The notes beneath the pieces are model-generated. The model made no database searches. It saw only the letters and a list, made by a program, of their open reading frames with translations, and had not been told where the DNA came from. This document shows positions 47,386-59,466 of a DNA stretch of 64,000 bases, one piece after another. This stretch comes from Polytrichum commune (taxonomy: Eukaryota; Streptophyta; Polytrichopsida; Polytrichales; Polytrichaceae). The stretch's first letter is position 1. Every line of letters begins with the position of its first letter. The stretch is from positions 22,768,144-22,832,143 of the forward strand of contig OX485809.1 in the NCBI GenBank assembly GCA_950295325.1, given 5' to 3'. The translations under genes were made by a program, and so were the position numbers.

Positions 47386-50376
47386 CTATGCTGGAGAAAA
47401 TGGTTGCACTCGACCCTTTCCAATAAAGTAAATTTCTCTTGATGTGCTACGTGTTGCCTTGGGCCGCAACCAGCACAGTTGCCGGAATCTTCCTTTACAA
47501 ATTTTGATGAAACCTGCCAAAACACCAACAAGAATGTCAACTTCCACAATCAAATTCTTGGACACTCCCACTCTCCCGAGAGGACATATGAAATAAGCCT
47601 GAAGCTAGAAATAGACAGGGCCACAAAATCAGAGTCAGCAATATGAACACAAGGGAGGGATGATGCAACACGTCACAAACCAAAAATTATCACATTAGCC
47701 CACCACAGAAACCTACTGTATTATACAAGGTCAAAACCAGTTTTCATCTGGTATCCTCTTTTTTTGATACCAGTAAGGTATGGGCATTTGGCAGTGATTT
47801 TGTTTTCCATACCATTCAGGTATAAATACCATGCAAGAACCTTGATACCAAGGCAAAGTTGCCCTAGCGTCGATGTGGTTTAGAACGGTATTACCCAAAT
47901 AATAACTCAAGTAAAGAAAGATTCTCTCACCTTGACAGACCCACCAAATATCAACATATGATATTACAATTTTTGATACCCAAAGATAGATTCTTTGATT
48001 CCATTATTGATGTTGATTATTAATCCAAGCATTCACCTATATACCAGACCAACACCGGTCAAAACCTAAACTATCCAAATGTACACACATAACTGAGTTT
48101 CAAATTTAAAAGAAACTTGTAAATGCTGAATATAAAGAACATGTTTACAGAGAACCAGACAAGCTAAGCGATAAAATTTGTATAAAAGCTTCAGACAATG
48201 CCTTCAATGTAATGCTTCACAGATGTACAAGGGAAAAGAGAAGTACCTTGACTTTCCTCGCCCTCAAGAAGTTTGATGATAAGGCTACCTCCGGGCAGAA
48301 GAATCCCACCACTGTCAGGTATTGCATCGCTTGACTCAGACTGACCGAGTGCAAGGTGCAAAGCACACAATCCTAGTTCCCCAGAGAGTGCTGCATCTTT
48401 CTCTGCCAAGCCTGAGACAGATGGGCACATATCTGATAATATCACCGAGTACCCCCTTCCCTGCATCATGTCCAGATTTACAATATGTAGTTCAGATTTA
48501 CAATCTTTCTCTGGAAAAGTTCATAAGGGATGGAATGTAGCCTTGACTTCATTGACTGTGTCCTCATCTTAAATGGTTCCAACAACATGAGATATCCCAC
48601 TTGGGAAATTGATCCAAACTACGAAGAGGCAAACCACTTCTTATTTCTCCCCCTACTGTAATTAAGGTATGGGGGTGTTATGCAGTTACTTTCTTAATCG
48701 GACACCTATATTTGATTGGTGTGTGATTAAGTGAGGATCAAACAACAAACATCATAAATACACATGTTAAAAAAAATTGGACTACATCTTCAAATTTTAT
48801 TAAATACTCCACATTCGATAGTGAACACAATTGGGAGGACCTAGGTATTCAGTTAAGGAATCAACAAACAGGCACTTGCTATAAGTATTATTAAATCATG
48901 GGAGGTCCAATTTTCAATCTGGTTTTGGTTGATGTTTGATCATAGATTTGCTAATGCAACTCATATTTGAAGACATATAGCTGATCGATAGAAGATGGAG
49001 AACAAGAAAAACGAACTGAATAACACCCGCATACCTTATCCAGTGTTCAGCATTGTTGTGATTGTACTGTGACTACATCACAGCCACATTCGCTAATTGC
49101 AAATATCTGAAAGCCGTGGTGCAATAGGTATTTACTTAATATGTGTTTGTTGTGAAAGTGCAATATTAGAGTAGACAAGTGTCCCCACTGTCACTCTCTG
49201 AAAATGTTAAAACCAAGATGAGAGTGAGTATGTACCGAAGGTGAGAAAGACGCTAGAGCGGCTGGTGACATCTGTAGCACATCACCGCAGATTGTCTGCA
49301 CCCGACTGTCACAGTGATCGGCTGGCACCTTTACCTTCTGCTCTGGATTCAACCAGCAAAGGAGATTACCTCTGATACCTTCTTGTAAAGACACTACATG
49401 CACTTGATTTTATTATCTGAAATATGGCACAATCTACGCAGTCCAAAACCACAATTCACTGGGTAGATTGTTAAATATGCTATGTCAACACGCACAAACA
49501 CACCCCACACACACATACACACACACACACACAGAGAAAATGCAAGCAGCTCTTCAAAGGAGATCTATTGCTGGTCACTTAAAACGGACCACCAAAAGGA
49601 CACAATTGAATATACAGTGCCTTTGCCATTCTCTAATTTTTACCATGATCATAATTTTCCTCTGTTGTGCGTCACTTCAACTGTACAATTGCATGATGGG
49701 AAACATGAACATACGCCACGAGAAATTTGTGGCAAACAATTTAATCAAAAAAAATTCCCTACAAGGATTGGGATGAGAACACTGCTAGGGTTTAGGGTTT
49801 AAGGATTTAACACTCAAGGTGTTCGAAAACAAGCACCTTTATGTCAATTCCAACGACCACGCCACCCTTCTCCACAGGCCCCAAATTTTGGCAAGCCACC
49901 TACAAGCAACAATGCAACTGTAACATCATCTATAAAATCAATCACATTGCAGAGCCAAAACCCATGACTCTATAGGCAAAATCCAAGTGACCCATGACTC
50001 TATACGCACCCATCGGGTTGCCCCTTAGAACCCAAATGTGCTCTGAATCAAGAAGTGCCAACAGAGTAAGAAAATCTCTCGAAACCTGCAGAAATGCTCC
50101 AGGGGCACACCCGAGATCGAGCACAGAGCCGCCTGGTCTGATGATCCGGTGTTTTTTTTGTATCTCCACCAACTGCCAGCCCCAAAACCCCCAAACCTCA
50201 GACTATTTATGCAACCAGAACCTCAGACTGTTTATATTTTCACAACCAAAACCCATCATCTCCACCAAATTTCTCCGTGCAGGGAGATTCAAACTATTTA
50301 CCTTGAAAGCAGAGCGAGCCACAAATTTGAGGCGGCGTGCCTCGCGGTAGAAGAAATCTGCGGTGCCTCCACTCAT
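47386..50376 (-). CDS. FtsJ/RrmJ-family RNA 2'-O-methyltransferase
   Basis: An S-adenosylmethionine-dependent 2'-O-ribose methyltransferase of the FtsJ (RrmJ/MRM2) family, closest by eye to the short plant form, probably acting on organellar rRNA. Six exons: 50302-50376, 50086-50172, 49837-49899, 49236-49337, 48247-48460 and 47386-47513. All junctions are GT-AG and in phase, giving 222 aa, full length. The SAM motif is DLGCAPG (44-50). The family K-D-K-E tetrad is complete: K25 (RSAFK), D119 (LSDMCPS), K172 (LIIKLLEG) and E207 (TSREIYF). The start MSGGTADFFYREARRL matches the plant N-terminus, so there is little room for a long transit peptide ahead of this ATG. A longer start one codon group upstream (MIP) is possible. 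Intron 4 contains a dispersed repeat, and intron 3 a (CA)n run and telo-box-like TTTAGGGTTT. I see no defect. Confidence 0.93.
48695..48860. repeat. dispersed 150-200 bp repeat, copy 3
   Basis: Lies inside intron 4 of the FtsJ gene. Shares acacctatatttgattggt, ttggactacat-ttca and caattgggaggacctag with the 39.8 kb copy. Confidence 0.55.
49492..49533. repeat. (CA)n microsatellite in FtsJ intron 3
   Basis: Interrupted CA-rich run ending in about nine CA units. Confidence 0.85.
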
Positions 50377-50704
50377 TGGAATCACCTTTCTCCAGCATCC
50401 ACAAGAGTCAAAATTTCACTCTGTCTGAGTCATCACTGCGATGATTTCCATGTTCACAAAGTCACCATTAACTAATCTCGAAGCACCAAGTGGAGGTAAG
50501 CTACAATTGGGTTGTGGAGCGATTCAATTGCCTTCGTATCTGCTTTCCATTCATGTTTGTATCGAATGAGAGTGACCCCACCCGTCACGTTCATACAAGC
50601 CTCTATCCTAAAGAAGGATCCGGGGAGGATCTCAAGCTCATTATAACATTGGTATGAAATAAGCTTACATGGGCAAGGTAGACAACCCTTATTTTGCTTT
50701 CTTT
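50377..50704. other. upstream region of the FtsJ gene
   Basis: Presumed promoter and 5' UTR, reading leftwards. No element recognised. Confidence 0.4.
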
Positions 50705-50870
50705 CTTGTAAGGAAACCTATATTTGAGTGATATGTGGTTTGTTGTAGCTCCAAGGAAAGATACCAAAAAGATGTGTGTTTGAAAGACATTGGATTGTGA
50801 GCTCAAAAAACGATGATCATTCTAGGTTCAATAGTCAACATGATTGCGGGACCTATATAACACATATTTA
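50705..50870. repeat. dispersed 150-200 bp repeat, copy 4
   Basis: Shares aacctatatttgagtgatat, gtagctccaagga, gacattgga, ttctaggttcaatagtcaaca and gggacctatat with the other copies. Confidence 0.6.
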
Positions 50871-51879
50871 GCTATTTCCGAACTAGTTGGGTGAAATCTA
50901 GACTTAAATTGTAGGTTTTGTGGAAAACCATTTCGTTTTTGCATTCTACTAGTGGAGTGGATGGCAGCTGCGAGGCACATGTGAAGACGTGAATCCCATA
51001 TGTGTGGTGTGATGCAATGTGGATCTGATTCATTGAGTTAGAGCTCTTCTTCTCATTGATAAGTGAAGCCAATTTCGTCCTAATGAATTTATGTATTTGA
51101 ACACAAGGTTCTCTATGTGATTGAAAATTATGTTCATCTCTTCCATCTTTATTCCAACTACAACTCACACTACCATTATTATGCACTTATCGATTCATTA
51201 GGTGGACATTGCACATGTATCCATGCATAATTTTCTTGTTTACACCTTTGGTGTTCATGTATTTTGTATGGTACATGTGCACAAAACATTGCTATGCATC
51301 TGTAAAATGGTGGAAATGTATGGAAGGGTTCCATGATACATGGTTGTGCTGCTATTGAGGTTAGACTATTAGGTTGCTCGTAGTCATATAGTTGTAAAGG
51401 TTAGAGGTTAACGAACAAATAAGGTTCGATAACCCCATATGCTTTGTGGGAAGTGGGAGTTGTATCCCATGTCCACTGTATGAACCAAGGAGGAAAAATG
51501 CAATAAAGAGCAAGGCAAGGTGTGGAGGTGACCATCTCACTCCAAGCATTGTATATATGCCTTTGTGTATGTGTATTTGTTTGTGCAATTTGGTCTCTAG
51601 TTCTATTATACTTCAATAGGTTATGGGCCTACTCACGCAAGTTGTAGAGTTAGAGATTTGATTGCTAGTTGGTTAGGGAGTGGACCTTGGGTGTTTTTAA
51701 TGCTTCAAAGAGCCTTTAGGTGCTTCATGTTGGAGGTGCATTGGTGCACATTTGGAGCATCGGTTGGTAATTGGAAGTTTATAAATTATAAAATTATATG
51801 TGTACAAGTGCACATTTGGAAGTTATAAGTGATGATTTGAAGTATTCATAATGTTTGAATGCAAATTTGATGCTATTGA
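50871..51879. other. intergenic, no gene seen
   Basis: No exon is supported. Confidence 0.4.
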
Positions 51880-52910
51880 GTGTTGATTTGAGTTGGTTAA
51901 GTGCAATTGTGCATATTTGAGGGTATCCAAGATCACTTGGGTTTTGAATGATTAGATTTGAGTTGCTTGAGTGTATTTGTACATATTTAAAGGATATTAA
52001 AGGACATTTGAATTAAAGATGGTTTGATTTGAGTAATTTGATGGTGCAAAAATATATTTGAGTTGAAGGAGGCTTGATTTGAATGGTTTGAGGGTACAAG
52101 ACACATTTGAGTTGTAAAGGGTTTGATTTGAGTGGTTTCAAGGTGCAAAGGCACATTGAAGATGAAAAGGGCATGATTTGAGTGTATTGGAAGTGCAAAG
52201 GTGCATTTGAATTGAAGAGGGTTTGATTTGAGTGGTTTGAGGGGTGGAAAAACACATTAAAGCTATAGAGGGCTTGATTTAAGTGGTTTGAAGATGCAAA
52301 GACACATCAGAGTTGTAAAGGGCTTGGTTTAAGTAGTTTTGAAGGTGCAAAGGCACATTAGAGTTGTAGAGGGCTTGATTTAAGTAGTTTAAAGGTGCAA
52401 AAATATATTAGAGTCGTAGAGGGTTTGACTTAAGTGGTTTGAAGGTGCAAAGACATGTTAGAGTTGTAGAGGGCTTAATTTAAGTGCTTTAAGGGTGCAA
52501 AGACACATTAGATTTGTAGAGGGTCTTATTTGAATGATTTGAGGGTGTATATGCTCATTTCAATCGAAGAGAGTATGATTTAAATGGTTTGAGGGTGCAA
52601 ATGCACATTTGAAGCAAGAAGAGTCATTTGAGATTGAGAAAATCTAATTTGAATGAATTGAGGGTGCGAAATTAAGTTTGGGAGCAAAAATCCTCATTTG
52701 AGTTCAAGACAATGACTTGAGTGGATTGAGGGTGAAAACTCAAGTTTGAGAGCAAGAGGACTCATTTGAATTCAAGAGGATCCAACTTTAATAGATCGAG
52801 GGTGCAAAGTCAAGTTTGAGAGCAAGAAGGTTCATTTGAGTTCAAGAGGACTTTATTTGAATGAATTGAGGTCCAAAAGTATATTTGAGACCAAAAGGGC
52901 TTGATTTGAG
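51880..52910. repeat. 50-bp minisatellite, about 20 units
   Basis: A regular 50-bp period is plain from the ggcttgattt anchors at about 52071, 52121, 52171, 52221, 52271 and 52321. Typical parts are gggcttgatttgagtggttt, gaaggtgcaaa and ggcacattagagttgtaga. The edges are more diverged and the middle most regular. Open frames here arise from the repeat. Confidence 0.92.
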
Positions 52911-53009
52911 TTTATTGAGGCTTGTGAAGTCATTGAATGCATAAAATTGCATAGAATAAATTGATTTGAGTTATTAAATAGTATATCCCAATCTTTAGGC
53001 ATACATTGG

Positions 53010-53560
53010 CATCACATGAGGGTGAAGGTACAAGAGTTATTGACAAGTTCAATGAAGAGAACATCAATCTTTGGAAATTCAAATTGGAGAGGGGATTGCC
53101 TTCCGTGGACCTTTAGAGCATTGTGGATGAATCCGAGGAAGCTATGCCTTTTAACAATAATCCCAAAGTGAAGAAAAATATGAAAGGTGTGCCAAGAAGG
53201 AAATTTCCATCATTACACTTCATTTGGCAGATAGCCAACTTGCATATATAAGAAGTTGTAAAGGACCAACAAAAGCATGAAAAACCCTTTGCAACATCTA
53301 TGAGATGATGATCTCGTCCAACATTCTCTTCGTTCATCTTAAGTTTTTCACATACAAGATGTAAGAATGTGATATCTTGTTGGACTACATCAACAAGGTC
53401 AAAGTACTTGCAGATCGGTTTGTTTGCATGGAGGTACCTATTAAAAAAATGAAGATATTGTTATGACTTTGCTCAAGAGTTTGTCATCCTTTTACGATTA
53501 GTTGATCACCGCTTTGAAAATCAGGCTTATGAAACATGAGTCATATATCTATGGAAAATG
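53010..53560 (+). pseudogene. decayed Ty1/copia gag
   Basis: Translating in shifting frames gives copia gag landmarks in the right order: INLWKFKLERGLPS, then NNNPKVKK, then LCNIYE-like and FVHLKFFTYKM, then LDYINKVKVLADRFVCMEVP, then a VMTLLKSL-like stretch ending in LITALKIR. Several stops and frameshifts interrupt it. The pol region is not found downstream. It sits directly after the 50-bp minisatellite, where a copia 5' leader would be expected. Confidence 0.7.
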
Positions 53561-55059
53561 TTCATAACATTGCCCAAAACAATTCTCATGTATGGATATT
53601 TTCTCAAGCATGATGGGCAGGGTGGAATTTTTTCCTAGGTGCCCAAGAAGAAATTTCTTGGTTGCCCGAAAAATGTGCCCAACAAAAGAATCGTATGTTA
53701 AATACACCTAAAGGAAAGAAAAAAAAATCAGTGTATTTTACCCTAACATGCGAAGTCCGTTTACGGTCTAATGAGCATGAGAGTGGGGGCGGCTTAATGC
53801 CTATTTTTGTAGGTGGACCATGCGGTTAGTGTTAGGACTATGTGTTCTATATTAGTTTTGGGTTTTACTATTAGTAAGTGTATGTAATCGAGTGGGACTA
53901 GGGCTTGTTTCTTTTCTAATTTCCTTTTGTTTAGGATCATGTGTGATAGGTACCTTATAGCAATTTGGGAGAAGGATTTCATTAGTTTATAGATTCTGGA
54001 GTTGGGGATTTGTAGGTCTTGGAGGAGTTTAACAATTTTTGTATGTATAATGCCCCTTATTCTTGCCATGATTATGATGGGTGGTAATACTATCCACTCT
54101 AGTTGGGATAGGAGTGGGTGGAGAATGGCGTATTTATCAAGTTTTGGTTGATGGTTTTTGCAGAGAATCTATAGTTGTAGTAAGTGAATTAAAATATTTG
54201 TACTTTGATGTTTGGACTAGGTGTGTAGGGTGGTTTATATGTAGGTGGGGCTCCTAAGATGCATAATATATGGGACGTTGATTAGGGTAAAGCAATGGGT
54301 TGTGGGGTGAATTATTAGAATGGCCCAACATCAGTAGGCCATGTCTTCTCATAGTTATCTCTGATGCCTTTTAAAATCTTGTGAACTTCTCAACAACTCA
54401 AGTGGGGGATATCTTTCACTACATGTCACTGAAAGAACCCAAAAGAAACTCATCCAATCCATGCATTATATCAGTGGTATTGGAATATAGTGATTGTCTT
54501 TGAATTTTTGTCCCACCCGGTGGGTGTGCGGTTGAGGTCATGGGTCTCATTGGAAAAGTTTTTGGGACAATGCTTGTCCTACCCTTGCATGCAAATGCCC
54601 GTAGTCATAACTTTTGGCATTAGGGGAGGAATGGACTCAAAAGGTGCCCACGAGTTTGGTCGAGAAAAAGGCTTTTCTCTAATATTTGGGTGTACAAACT
54701 AGAATTAAATGGTGTACTCCTCCGGTACTTGGGATGTCGCCGACTCGCCGTGTCCTCCACATTGTCCAGCCGGCGTCACATTGATGAGGTGAAGTACGAT
54801 GACGTGGTGTTTGGGTTGCCCAGTTGGCAACTTAAATCATCCACTTCAATGCTTGCATGGCGGATGGATGAGGGTTGGAAATCCACGTGGAGCTAAGGAG
54901 GAGTCTTTCCAATGAGTGAGGGATTGGCAAGGCCGGTACTAACTGTACATGCCCACTTGAGGTGTACCACAATGGGGGAAGCTATGTGTCACTAGGTTCG
55001 TCCATGTGATGACTACTTGAAGTGGGGTTGATTGAGGGGGAGATTCACTAAACATGCAC
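53561..55059. other. intergenic, no gene recognised
   Basis: Possibly further remains of the copia element. Open frames at 53794-54069 (minus) and 54490-54900 (plus) match nothing I recognise. Confidence 0.35.
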
Positions 55060-55800
55060 CCCATTAGATACAATATAGCCCGATCAAAGCCGTTGATTCT
55101 TCCCATCACAAAATCGGGGCCATTATTGTTACAAGTTAGTGAGATCATATCAAAGTCGTTCATTCACCCCACTTGCTTGATCCTCCCACCACAAAATTAT
55201 GACCAATATTAATACAAGTTAGGTAGCTCACATCGACGTTGTTATTTGGGACCACTATTAGTCCAAGTTCGTTTGGGGTATATCAAAGCCGTTGATTCTT
55301 CCCACTTGCTTGATCCTCCCAACACAAAATTAGGACCACTCTGAATATGTATGTAATGTACTCATGATAATACTACGCAATAGTGTTCATTGTCTTTGTT
55401 TGTTGCGATGGTCCTGGTGGAACTGGTTCATAAATGTGAGATAATTACTTGGGAACTACTCACACTATATAGATTGTAGCCGTTGATTTAAGTCAATATA
55501 AGTGGCCCATGATACTCGTATATTCTAACTTCCAATGTCCGCAATGGTTAGATCAGAGTTGTTGATTCTTCCCAATTGTTGGCTCTTCTCAATTCAAATT
55601 AGAACAAATACTAAAATATACTAATTTGTAGACAATCCACTATTCAATCTATTTGAGTAACTTCATAATTGGGGTTGCCAAGTGCTATTATGTTGGAATC
55701 GATCAATCAAACACAATATCTTTAATCACGAGTGCAACTAGAATACACTGGGGTGATCAGGGTTGTTGATGGCTCCCAATTTTTCACAACGTCTCCATAC
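55060..55800. repeat. degenerate repeats upstream of the unknown gene
   Basis: Four to six diverged units share atcaaagccgttgattcttc, ccacttgcttgatcctccca, cacaaaattaggaccac and tattagt-caagtt. They are irregularly spaced (about 80-200 bp). Such arrays can be subterminal repeats of a DNA transposon, here lying just upstream of the transposon-like gene at 56154. Confidence 0.5.
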
Positions 55801-56153
55801 AAAATTGGCATTACCATAGAAATGAGGTTATTTGTAGATGTTTTACTTCATGATGTTGATTTCACATTGGAATATGATTGCAGCCGTGGATCTATTAACA
55901 ACCATTCATACTTGTTTGGTGTCCTCAGCCACCAGTACAAAGTGTTGTTAAAGTTTTAATTCCCCCCATATGTATTGATTATGATGTGGAGGAACTGTGA
56001 CCAAATTTCTGAATTCCCACCCAAAATCCACCGTCCGAATCTTGGATGACGGTTGTTAGGTTTCCCCTCCATTGGCACTGGGAAAACCACACCCTCTGTT
56101 GTTGCAAGAATTCAATCAGTTGCAGTTGTGCGACTGTTTTGTAGGATGTTATA

Positions 56154-59100
56154 ATGGCATTGCTTGATGAAGCCAACATTGCTCGGGCCTATGTTCCATC
56201 AGTGGTTCTTGATTCAAAGTATGCGCCTATTTTTAAAAGAGGTAGTCGAATTATGGAGGGGCAAAATCCTAGGACTTGTTTCCCAATCAAACGCAAAGCA
56301 GGTGACACCAATATCGATTTGTGGCTTGATGGATCCATCTATCCCACAGATCCTTCCACTGGGATGCCTCCACCGTTCAGGACACTAAAGGCATTTTTAG
56401 AATTCGTATGTCATGGACAAGCAAGCCTTTTAGGATATATCGAGAAGTTGGCAGGTCCAAATGGATATAGCACCAACTTAGTGAGAATTCTTCAGCAGAA
56501 AGTATTAGACCACAATGTTTGTACCAAAACAGAGATTGAACGCTTGCAACATTTTATTGAACATTTGTTGAATGAATTGGATGCAGTGAAAAAACGTTGG
56601 GCTCTTGAAGTGGTTGAATTGCAACAGGTTAGAACAGATTAGATGAAATCCTACCAGTTGCAAAGTGAGCACTTGAGAGAACAATGTCGAACCTTGCAAC
56701 GTGATTTGGAAATTAATTTGGAGGCGTACAAGCAACATCTACATGTATATGAATGTCAAGCCAGGGAGGCAACACATGCTCATGAACAAATTGTAGAGGA
56801 GGGAAAGAGAGAATCAGACGAGCGCCTTGCAATGTTGAGCCAAGAAGACCTGCATGTTCTTAACACCCTTACAACGGAATTAACTGATGCAAAAAATGAA
56901 ATGGTGAAGCTCCAACAGAAACTACAGAAGATGGTGATGACACCCTTCGGTAAGGTCCCAACTTCGTCAAACAAGGTCTTTGGACCAATTGGCGCAAAAA
57001 GGAAGTCAACGACGTGCTCGATCGTATTTCAGCAATTAGGCGTTTGTTGCAACCCAACACTCACCACCAAGTGGTTGACCGCAACAAGGGAAGTGGTAGT
57101 AGGAAGAGGTTGTGTGGTCCCAAATCCACTCAAGAAGGAATTGCTACCGCACTTGCTGGGATGTTGTCAAGAGATGAAGCATTAGCTCTTGGATCCACAA
57201 CAAAATTGAGTTTTGTTGGAAAAAGAATGGCCAATTACTACTTGAAGAAGATTAGTGTTGAGATTGATACCGAGTCAATCTTGGCAGCATGTGACATGAC
57301 TGGGGTGTCCCAACGTGGATATGGACAAATCTATAAAACTATCAAAGGTCGAGTTGGTATTGTGGACAAAGATCTGAAAGCCAACTTCCTGCCTACTCCT
57401 AACAAGGTATGTTAGTCCCACTGCCTACTTCATTGATGCAATTGTTTTGGGCACCAAAGAAGTGGTTTTGAGAGGCACTTACATAATGCATTGTTGATTG
57501 TTGTGATAGGTGAGGATGTTGAGAGTGGACTTGAACATGAAGCTTAAGGATTTTGTGGGGGACTACTACCACATAAACAATACGCATGAGGTAGCACCAG
57601 CTAGGACATCATCGAAGACAAAGAATGAGAAGGACAAAATGATTGTTCTGAATGACAAAAACACATTTTTTGCTGACATTGAAGTTGTTCAATGGACTAT
57701 GGTGGCATTATATGGGATAACAGAGGAAGGTATGTGGTGGAGCTCATGGAAGGATATCATGAGTTATTCAATGTTGTATGTGAAATTTGGCAAAGTTGAA
57801 ATTGACTTGGGTGAAGTTCTTTATATTTGCAGAGGTTGGTGATGATCCGCTCAAGTTTGTACTAAAACTTGACGAGGCCGAGATTTTGCATGGAAAGAAA
57901 TTTGAGAGAGTTTCCATAACCCTCATGAATCGTGTCTTAGATCCAAAGGTCATTAAAAACGATGAAAGATATTTCTCTGTGCAATCAGAACAAGAGATTT
58001 GGCCGATAGCATGTTTCCTAGTGGCAAAAGAGTCATATGAGGTTCTAAAGTGGACATTTGCCCAAACAAAATTCCCGGAGGTGATTGCTGCCCAAGAATC
58101 AGGGCGACCTTTGGTGGTACCAGACATAGGAACATTCAAAGTGGAATGGCATTTGAGTGCTGATATGAAGACCATCAAATGCATGTATGGACTTAAGGGT
58201 GGAACCATGTCCAAGTTTGCGTGCGTCTACTGCAATCAAGAAAAGGATAAATCTTTGGTGGTGTCGGCTCCAATTGCTTCACTTGTAGCAAAAAACAGAG
58301 CGAAGAACAACTGGAATGGTGGTTTGTTTGCACGAAGTGTTAGCATGGGGCCAATTGAGGTTGGCAAAAGAGACAGGTGGAAGCCTATTTTGCTCATACC
58401 GTTGGAGAGAGTTCACATCTGCACCCTACATGCTCTAACCAGGATCACCGAAAAACTATTACATTTGCATATTATGTTCATTTGGAACATGTCCAACCCA
58501 ACAAGAAAGGAAGTAGCAATAGAAAGAATGGAGAAATCTTTATCAGCTACAGGCATGCATGGTGGGAACGTGGTCATCAACAAAGACATTGACCGGATCG
58601 AGTGGACCCAACAACAACATACCAAAAAAAACCCTCTCTAAGTGGAGTTAATGATGGGAGGTTGTTCCAACCATCGACTTGGTCTGGCCAGGATCGAGTG
58701 TGGAAAGATGTCTTTCATTCGGAAGACAACCAGCTGCAGCGAGGGCAAGCTTACCTTGGTAGGGTGGCAACATGGATTGCGTTGGAACAAATCTAGCCAT
58801 ATTTGTGTGGATTGACTCTCACAAACGATCAACGTACTGTATTCCAAACAAAGGTGGAAGAGTTTGGAAGGTTGTTCATATGCAATTTTGGAGAGGAACA
58901 TGTCACCCACTACATGGTGAGTCATTCTTATTCTGAAAAATGGTTTTGTTAGGCCACTGCCGTATTGTTCAAGTTGGGTCCATATCCTTGACTCAACACT
59001 TTGTTTATGGTTTGCAGCATGTTCTTATAAGGCACGCCCCATGGTTCGTTCAAGAATATGGAAGTTTAGTTGTATGGAACAACCAGGGGATGGAGAAGTC

Positions 59101-59466
59101 CCACCATGCGGCCAAGTCCAGTCTTCAACACCACACCCAACATGGTGGTACCAAAAGAAGAACTAGTGCTATTGTACAACAATACCAGCACTGGTATCGA
59201 AATATCCAGCATAGGTTTGCGAACAAGGCAAATTGAGGGAAATATCTTTACAGAGGCCCATTGTTGATGAAAACAAAGCCCAAATTTCTGAACGTAAACG
59301 CCTAGCCTATCATTCATCGAACGCAAATATTGCCCATGCTGCATGGACTGCAACTAAAATTCGTAATGGTAGCAGGTGGGTAGGTAGAGTTGTTGACATC
59401 TCCCCTACTTTAGACTCAACAATCCCAATTGAAGTGGTGGACCCAATTTCAACCTCTATTGGATAA
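56154..59466 (+). pseudogene. multi-exon transposon-like gene, unknown family, decayed
   Basis: No family recognised. Exons that keep frame through GT-AG introns: 56154-56949, 57033-57406, 57510-57729, 57833-58916 and 59018 onward, about 970 codons in all. In order: an N-terminal domain with FKRGSRIMEGQNPRTCFPIK, a long coiled coil (about residues 120-260), a basic Ser/Arg segment (GSGSRKRLCGPK), then a central region with FACVYCNQEKDKS (a single C-x2-C), RVHICTLHALTRITEKLLHL and, near the end, VVWNNQGMEKSHHAAKSSLQ followed by YQHWYRNIQHRF. Breaks: TAG at 56640-56642 and 58794-58796, a one-base loss at the A8 run 58624-58631, and a TGA at 59234 with the tail (ISERKRLAYHSSNA onward) in another frame to 59466. 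Stops inside an otherwise well-kept reading frame suggest recent inactivation of an autonomous element or a domesticated gene. The start ATG is a guess, because an acceptor-like ttttgtag lies just upstream. Confidence 0.6.

Noticed and set aside
53794-54069. 91-aa minus-strand frame
   Set aside because: Unrecognised, in degraded DNA beside a copia remnant, with no start context or splice sites.
56628-56642. 15-nt intron removing the first TAG
   Set aside because: Bounded by gt and ag, but far shorter than any normal plant intron. A nonsense mutation is the simpler reading.
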